A stretch of DNA of 10,379 bases from Rikenellaceae bacterium (GTDB lineage Bacteria > Bacteroidota > Bacteroidia > Bacteroidales > UBA932): NCBI GenBank assembly GCA_900769385.1, contig CAAGGO010000473.1:1-10379 (forward strand). The letters are read 5' to 3'. The notes beneath the pieces were generated by a model. That model was given only the letters and a program-made list of their open reading frames with translations, had not been told where the DNA came from and made no database searches. Of this stretch, positions 6,138-10,379 are shown one piece after another. The position numbers and the translations under genes were made by a program. The first letter of the stretch is position 1. Each line of letters starts with the position of its first letter.

Positions 6138-8804
6138 TTAAAATTTGAAGTTAAAGTTCACATACGGTATAGGAGCTCCAAAAATACACAGTTTGTGTCC
6201 CTTAACCTGTCCGGCACTATTGGTATCAAAGTAAATTGAATAGACATTTTTCCTTCCGGTTACATTGTACACTCCTACTGTAAACGAGAAATGGGTAAAT
6301 GCCTTCAATTTGTGGGTAGGCTCAAAGTTCATTGCCGCATCAATTCTGAAATAATCCGGAATCCTGTGGCTGTTCCTGTCTGAGTAGTACAGTTTGTAGC
6401 CTCCGTCATACATATACTTGGCAACCGGAATGGTAATTGGTCTTCCCGTTGCGTAATCTCCGTTTACTGAAAGGCTGATTCTCTGGGTAAATTTCCAGTT
6501 TGCAACCAACTTAACATCGTGCGGCTTGTCATAAGATGCATTGTACCACTTTCCGCCATTGATTGCCATATCACCCCTGTCTCCAACCTCCCTCAAACGG
6601 GTTTTTGAATAGGTATAGGCCAGCCATCCGTTAAGCTTGCCCAACGGTTTCTTGAACATCAGCTCAATTCCGTACGCCTCACCCTGGGTGGTTACCACAT
6701 CTTCCGCAATGTTCTTGTTCATAATGAGCACTGCACCGCTCTTGTAATCAAGATAGTTGTCCATCTTCTTGTAGTAGCCCTCCAGAGAGGCCTCCACCTT
6801 GTTCTGGAAAATGTTGGCATAGAAACCGCCTGCCGCCTGCCATCCCTGCTGCGGCTTGATATTCTTGTCACTCAGTTTCCAGATGTCCGTAGGGGACATT
6901 GCAGTGGTGTTTGACAACATATGTATGTACTGGTTAAGGCTGTTGAATCCCGCCTTGAACGAGACAGATTCTGTAAGCATCATTCTTCCCGATATCCTTA
7001 TCTCCGGGTTGCTGTAAGTCTTGTCTCCATTCTTGAACAGAGAGTACCTCAAGCCATAATCCAGGAAGAACCTGTCAGACATGTTCCAGCTGTGGCTCAG
7101 GTATGCAGCCCCCTCAAGAGCCCTCTCTTTTGGAAGTACATCCGGCACAACCAGAGACTCATTACCATACGGCAGGTAACTGCCAGGTGCCAGATCATAG
7201 TTTATTGCATCAACACCATATGTAAGTGTATGATTGCTGTTGAGCAATGACTTGAACTTCAGTTTGCCGTACGCCTGGTTTATCTTGAACGAAAGTTCAT
7301 AAGAGTTTACAGGGTTGTATTTGTCATAGGTTGCATAACCGTACATATCATATCCGGCAGCCAGCTCAAGTTTGTGTTTCTCGTGGAAATTATATCTCCA
7401 TTTTACTGATCCGTTGGCATTCTCGTATCTGTAACTGGTATCCGCACTGAACTTGAAGGCATCGGTAGACCAGTACCCGTTCAGGTGGATGGAACTTTTC
7501 TCATTGAATCTGTGGGTAACTCCGGCAGTTACATCGTAGAACGATGCTGCACCGTTGTTGTATTCACTGTTATCGGGAAGAAGACCCAACAGCCAGTCTG
7601 AGTAGGTTCCCCTCACTCCTGCAATGAAGGTGGTTTTGGATGTTACCGGTCCCTCAATATGGCCACGGGCACTAAGGAGTCCAAGGCCCAATGAGCCGGT
7701 TATGTTCTTGTTGTTTCCCTCCCTGCTGTTTACGTCCAGCACTGATGAGATACGGCCTCCGAACTCTACCGGAATGGAACTTTTATAAAGCTCAATGTCA
7801 CTTACTATATCAGGGTTAAAGCCGGAGAACATACCAAACAGATGGGAAGGGTTGTATACCGTTCCACCGTTGAACAGTACCAGGTTCTGGTCTGTTGCTC
7901 CACCGCGCACGTTGAATCCGCCACCGGCCTCTCCTACCGATTTCACTCCCGGAAGGGTAAGGATTATCTTCACAACATCAGCCTCACCAAATACCACAGG
8001 TACCTTCTTCATTCTGTCTATCCTAACCTTCTCAATACCTATCTCATTGTTACGCACCTTGTTGGCACTTTCAGCCGATACCACCACTCCGGTTAGGGCA
8101 TAAACCTTCTCCTGAACCACTATATCAAGGGTTCCGTCATTATAAACCATAAGGTGTACCTTGGAATCTTCCAATGAGTATCCGCTCACATCAAGGGATG
8201 TTTCTCCTACTGGAAGCAGGATTTTATAGAGACCTGCCGCATCTGATTGTGCATACGCCTGGGATACACTGTTGAAGATGTTCACTCCAATAACAGGCTC
8301 ACCGGTCCTTGAATCACGGACATATCCGCTCAAGTATGCCTTGCCCCCTTTTTTCTGGTTGTTCTTGTCACCTATCTGGTATACCTTGTTCTGGGATACT
8401 GCAAGGTTCTGCTCCCCCAAAAGGATATCTGCATATTCAGGTTCAATTTCCTGTTCCTTGGTTTGGATTGGTTTCTCCTCGGCATACCAGTTTTCCGGCA
8501 ATGCCTCCTTAATGCCTATCCCTTTAAGGACAAATGCATACCCCTCTGTGTAAGAAACGGTATACCCTTTATCCTGCAACTGCCCCTTTATCTCTTCCAA
8601 TAAAGTTGGGCTGGCCACGTTAACTGTAAATGTAAGGTTTTTGGAAGCCTCATCCGATACGTAATAGATTTTCTCCTTGCTTACACGCTGCATTACACCC
8701 ATAAGGGAATCCAGGCCAATGTTCCTGCGGATATTGGGATTCTGGGCAAATGCAGTTGAAAGGCCCAGTAACAGCATAAGTATAATCAGTGCGTTTTTTC
8801 TCAT
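6138..8804 (-). CDS. TonB-dependent outer-membrane receptor with STN-like and carboxypeptidase-regulatory-like domains
   Basis: An 888-residue receptor that would import a ligand across the outer membrane using TonB energy. Residue numbers count from ATG 8804. Signal peptide 1-21 (MRKNALIILMLLLGLSTAFAQ). An STN-like domain lies at about 31-95 (LDSLMGVMQRVSKEKIYYVSD, FTVNVASPTLLEEIKGQL). An acidic/Gln-rich linker spans about 98-154. A carboxypeptidase-regulatory-like domain lies at about 156-234 (LSGYVRDSRTGEPVIGVNIF). The plug lies at about 256-364, with LPGVKSVGEAGGGFNVRGG, NLVLFNGGTVYNPSHLFGMFSGFNPD, and IPVEFGGRISSVLDV. The beta-barrel runs to the end, which finishes with the aromatic strand VNFNFKF typical of outer-membrane proteins. 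The length is normal for the class. An in-frame ATGATG at 8822 would add six residues (MMEEQE) to the signal peptide. The start at 8804 is preferred because GGAGGAG sits 6 bases before it. No SusD-like gene follows; the partner is DUF4249. No sigma or FecR gene is in view. Confidence 0.95.
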   Translation of the reverse strand: MRKNALIILMLLLGLSTAFAQNPNIRRNIGLDSLMGVMQRVSKEKIYYVSDEASKNLTFTVNVASPTLLEEIKGQLQDKGYTVSYTEGYAFVLKGIGIKEALPENWYAEEKPIQTKEQEIEPEYADILLGEQNLAVSQNKVYQIGDKNNQKKGGKAYLSGYVRDSRTGEPVIGVNIFNSVSQAYAQSDAAGLYKILLPVGETSLDVSGYSLEDSKVHLMVYNDGTLDIVVQEKVYALTGVVVSAESANKVRNNEIGIEKVRIDRMKKVPVVFGEADVVKIILTLPGVKSVGEAGGGFNVRGGATDQNLVLFNGGTVYNPSHLFGMFSGFNPDIVSDIELYKSSIPVEFGGRISSVLDVNSREGNNKNITGSLGLGLLSARGHIEGPVTSKTTFIAGVRGTYSDWLLGLLPDNSEYNNGAASFYDVTAGVTHRFNEKSSIHLNGYWSTDAFKFSADTSYRYENANGSVKWRYNFHEKHKLELAAGYDMYGYATYDKYNPVNSYELSFKINQAYGKLKFKSLLNSNHTLTYGVDAINYDLAPGSYLPYGNESLVVPDVLPKERALEGAAYLSHSWNMSDRFFLDYGLRYSLFKNGDKTYSNPEIRISGRMMLTESVSFKAGFNSLNQYIHMLSNTTAMSPTDIWKLSDKNIKPQQGWQAAGGFYANIFQNKVEASLEGYYKKMDNYLDYKSGAVLIMNKNIAEDVVTTQGEAYGIELMFKKPLGKLNGWLAYTYSKTRLREVGDRGDMAINGGKWYNASYDKPHDVKLVANWKFTQRISLSVNGDYATGRPITIPVAKYMYDGGYKLYYSDRNSHRIPDYFRIDAAMNFEPTHKLKAFTHFSFTVGVYNVTGRKNVYSIYFDTNSAGQVKGHKLCIFGAPIPYVNFNFKF

Positions 8805-8810
8805 CTCTTG

Positions 8811-8817
8811 CTCCTCC
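8811..8817 (-). promoter_or_regulatory. Shine-Dalgarno-like site deciding the receptor start
   Basis: GGAGGAG on the minus strand, 6 bases (CAAGAG) before the ATG at 8804. It lies inside the six codons that the upstream ATG at 8822 would add, so it argues for 8804 as the real start. Confidence 0.65.
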
Positions 8818-8825
8818 ATCATTTT

Positions 8826-9473
8826 TTACCTGGCAACCAAATCCATTACACCCTCCAATATGAAATCCTCCTCACCTCCCGGTATCCTGTTCTCTTTAAT
8901 GAATTTCCTTATTGCAGATTTATGTTCCTTGTAGAATTTGGCCAATGAATTTCCATTCTTGATGCCGTGCACCTTCCCATCCTTTACAAGGTAATATTTG
9001 TAGCGGGTTGTGAAAGATTTGGTAATCTCTCCGGTAATGAAATCGGTCTTGTCTGAAACGCTCTTGTATATCTTCTTAAGGAGCATATCCTCCCCTCTAT
9101 AGATTACCTGATAATAGCCGTCTGCAAGCCCATTGATTGAAGTGGGGCCATACAGACATGTATACTTTCTCTCACCAATATTGAAATCCCCAACCAGCGC
9201 CTGTTTCAGAACAACGCACTCACCATTATCCACAATCTTAACCTGGAGCTCCCCCCTGTGTACATTCAAATTCATCATAAGCCCATAGTAGGGCTTGTAG
9301 TTGAACACAACATCCCCAATCTCAAACTCATCAGAATAGGCATAGACACATCCTGTCAAGCGGTATGTATATTTCTCTGCCAGCTCTCCCCTGAAAAGCG
9401 GGGTATTCAAATCCTGCGCATACATTGCCACATGCCCCAAAAGCAATGCAATGACCGCCAAAAGTTTTTTCAT
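8826..9473 (-). CDS. Exported protein of unknown function, 215 residues
   Basis: I do not recognise a named family with confidence. The N-terminus is a signal peptide (MKKLLAVIALLLGHVAMYA before QDL), and there is no lipobox Cys, so the protein is probably periplasmic or secreted. The middle (about residues 25-165) is rich in Tyr and alternating hydrophobic residues, suggesting a beta-rich fold: YRLTGCVYAY, VFNYKPYYGLMMNLNVHRGELQV, GYYQVIYRGEDMLLKKIYKSV. The last 45 residues are basic and probably helical (SLAKFYKEHKSAIRKFIKENR), followed by EEDFILEGVMDLVAR. The general layout resembles uncharacterised exported proteins seen in Bacteroidota, but that is memory, not a search. It lies 21 bases before the receptor start (8804) and 76 bases after the upstream DUF4249 stop. 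It is therefore likely co-expressed with the receptor system and may act with it. No purine-rich ribosome site is evident before its ATG, unlike the three genes downstream. Confidence 0.88.
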   Translation of the reverse strand: MKKLLAVIALLLGHVAMYAQDLNTPLFRGELAEKYTYRLTGCVYAYSDEFEIGDVVFNYKPYYGLMMNLNVHRGELQVKIVDNGECVVLKQALVGDFNIGERKYTCLYGPTSINGLADGYYQVIYRGEDMLLKKIYKSVSDKTDFITGEITKSFTTRYKYYLVKDGKVHGIKNGNSLAKFYKEHKSAIRKFIKENRIPGGEEDFILEGVMDLVAR

Positions 9474-9549
9474 ATATTTCAGTTTTTCAAGTCCTGTAAA
9501 TCTGCATCTGCCCCCATATTAGCGCAGCAAACCTTTTGCTCCCAGCGCG
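9474..9549. other. 76-base gap between the second DUF4249 copy and the 215-residue gene
   Basis: This is the largest gap inside the receptor cluster. I looked on the minus strand for TTTG plus TAnnTTTG at about 19-21 bases. A TTTG is present in GGTTTGCTGCGC, but no matching -7 box follows. There is no convincing hairpin with a T-run. It may be a plain spacer, or hold a weak or unusual promoter I cannot recognise. Confidence 0.4.
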
Positions 9550-10379
9550 CTACCTTGGCCAGAAATCCGGCTTTGTACTGTTGGAATAGGAAGTGCAGTC
9601 CACACATTTCTCCGCCGCCCAATAGGCAATTGAACCTGCCCCCATCTCATCCATAGGATAGCTTACCGGTCTGTATCCGTTCCTGTAATAGAGATTCCAC
9701 ACATTGTTTATTGATGCATCTCCAGTTTTGTTTGGTACTTCTGCTATATGGCAATCGGTAATGAAAATCTCCTTTTCCGCCCAGTTGAAGAAAACCCTCC
9801 GGCTCTGCTGTGTAGTAACATTCACATATCCCAGTACCGTCTCCTGCAGATCAATAACATTTTTCACGTTTCCAATAATTTCACTCGGCTGCGGGGAAAA
9901 CAGGCCACCCAACTCTGTGGAATTGGTCCTCACATTCTTCCAGTACTCATATGCCTCCTTATCCAAGGCAGTCTGCCTTACAGTAATTGCATAAAGTCCC
10001 GTAAGCCTGCTGTCTGTATTTGGAATGTCATTCACCACAAACTTGTAGATCAAATTCTCAGTAAGCTTCTCTGTATTGGCAATGTATGTACCTACCGACT
10101 CCGCTTCAGAGAAACAGTATGTTCTCCTGTCAATCTCAGCCTCAGTAAGCTGCACCATATTGCTGTACATTATATCGTAGCCCAACACTGCCCTGTAGTA
10201 GGAATTGCTCTCCCAATTCTCAGAGTATGTCCACTTGCAAAAAAGCAGTTCATCAGTGCTGTTGTTGTGGGTTGTCACCTCAATGCGGGCATAGCTTCTG
10301 TCATCGGGAATAGAATAGGTAATGCTGTCAATTGGCGGAGAAACAAGTACCCCCTTGAATGAGGAAACATACTCTCCTC
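9550..10379 (-). CDS. DUF4249-family protein, second copy (5' end beyond window)
   Basis: Partial gene; 276 codons are visible plus a split one at the edge, and the N-terminus lies beyond base 10379. Reading continues in frame up to the window end, so a GTG at 10278 is not the true start. The visible residues begin GEYVSSFKGVLVSPPIDSITYS, which aligns with residues 119-140 of the complete copy (GEYASAFKSVLISPPVDKITYS). About 118 N-terminal residues, with the expected lipoprotein signal, are therefore missing from view. Shared blocks include YSENWES, CFSEAES, a run of 20 identical residues ending in ALDKEAY, GYVNVTTQ, and the C-terminal KCxDCxxYSNSTxPDFWPR. The copies diverge most in the stretch aligned to 176-200 and near the C-terminal third (residues 321-347 of the complete copy). 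It probably belongs to a second receptor/lipoprotein pair or is a duplicated partner for the receptor at 6138-8804. A receptor gene may lie just beyond the right edge. Confidence 0.92.
   Translation of the reverse strand, partial: GEYVSSFKGVLVSPPIDSITYSIPDDRSYARIEVTTHNNSTDELLFCKWTYSENWESNSYYRAVLGYDIMYSNMVQLTEAEIDRRTYCFSEAESVGTYIANTEKLTENLIYKFVVNDIPNTDSRLTGLYAITVRQTALDKEAYEYWKNVRTNSTELGGLFSPQPSEIIGNVKNVIDLQETVLGYVNVTTQQSRRVFFNWAEKEIFITDCHIAEVPNKTGDASINNVWNLYYRNGYRPVSYPMDEMGAGSIAYWAAEKCVDCTSYSNSTKPDFWPR

Noticed and set aside
6138-8804. SusC/SusD-type glycan uptake locus
   Set aside because: No SusD-like gene follows the receptor, no glycoside hydrolase is present, and the partners are DUF4249 proteins, so a polysaccharide utilisation reading is not supported.
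8805-8822. Upstream ATGATG start for the receptor
   Set aside because: It would add an acidic MMEEQE to the signal peptide and would place the strong GGAGGAG inside the coding region.
9748-10362. Long plus-strand open frame of 204 codons
   Set aside because: It lies wholly antisense to the second DUF4249 gene, whose protein is clearly conserved with its paralogue. The plus-strand product has no recognisable domain or signal.

Overview
The window looks like chromosome from a member of the Bacteroidota, most likely Bacteroidales. This rests on the families present (a plug/carboxypeptidase-like TonB receptor paired with DUF4249 lipoproteins, a DUF4293 membrane protein), on signal peptides ending in AQ, and on a promoter of the TAnnTTTG type. 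I cannot name the genus. All seven or eight real genes lie on the minus strand, so transcription runs from high to low coordinates. The plus-strand reading frames are antisense shadows. I see no RNA genes, CRISPR array, insertion sequence or integration site, and no gene-free stretch above 300 bases.

Right part (10379 down to 3260) is one tightly packed cell-envelope cluster, probably one operon that starts beyond the right edge. In transcription order it holds: a DUF4249 lipoprotein-type gene cut by the window edge; a 215-residue exported protein of unknown function; a TonB-dependent outer-membrane receptor with an STN-like N-terminal domain; a second DUF4249 lipoprotein, clearly a paralogue of the first; and a 551-residue exported protein with a macroglobulin MG2-like start and a TonB-plug-like segment but no barrel. 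The last three genes are separated by only 14-21 bases, and each has a purine-rich Shine-Dalgarno-like motif. The simplest reading is a surface uptake or binding apparatus: a TonB-gated channel with surface lipoprotein partners. The ligand cannot be read from the sequence.

Left part (3202 down to 1) is a second unit. It begins after a 57-base gap that holds a good match to a Bacteroides-type promoter. It encodes an exported 683-residue protein with about 14 TPR units, a small four-helix DUF4293 membrane protein, and a uridine-phosphorylase-like nucleoside phosphorylase cut by the left edge. The last two overlap by 13 bases. This unit looks like housekeeping and is probably unrelated in function to the receptor cluster.

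The most interesting points are the duplicated DUF4249 genes around a receptor, the barrel-less MG2/plug-like protein, and the unknown 215-residue exported protein between the duplicates. I found no clear sign of an entirely new defence or mobile system.
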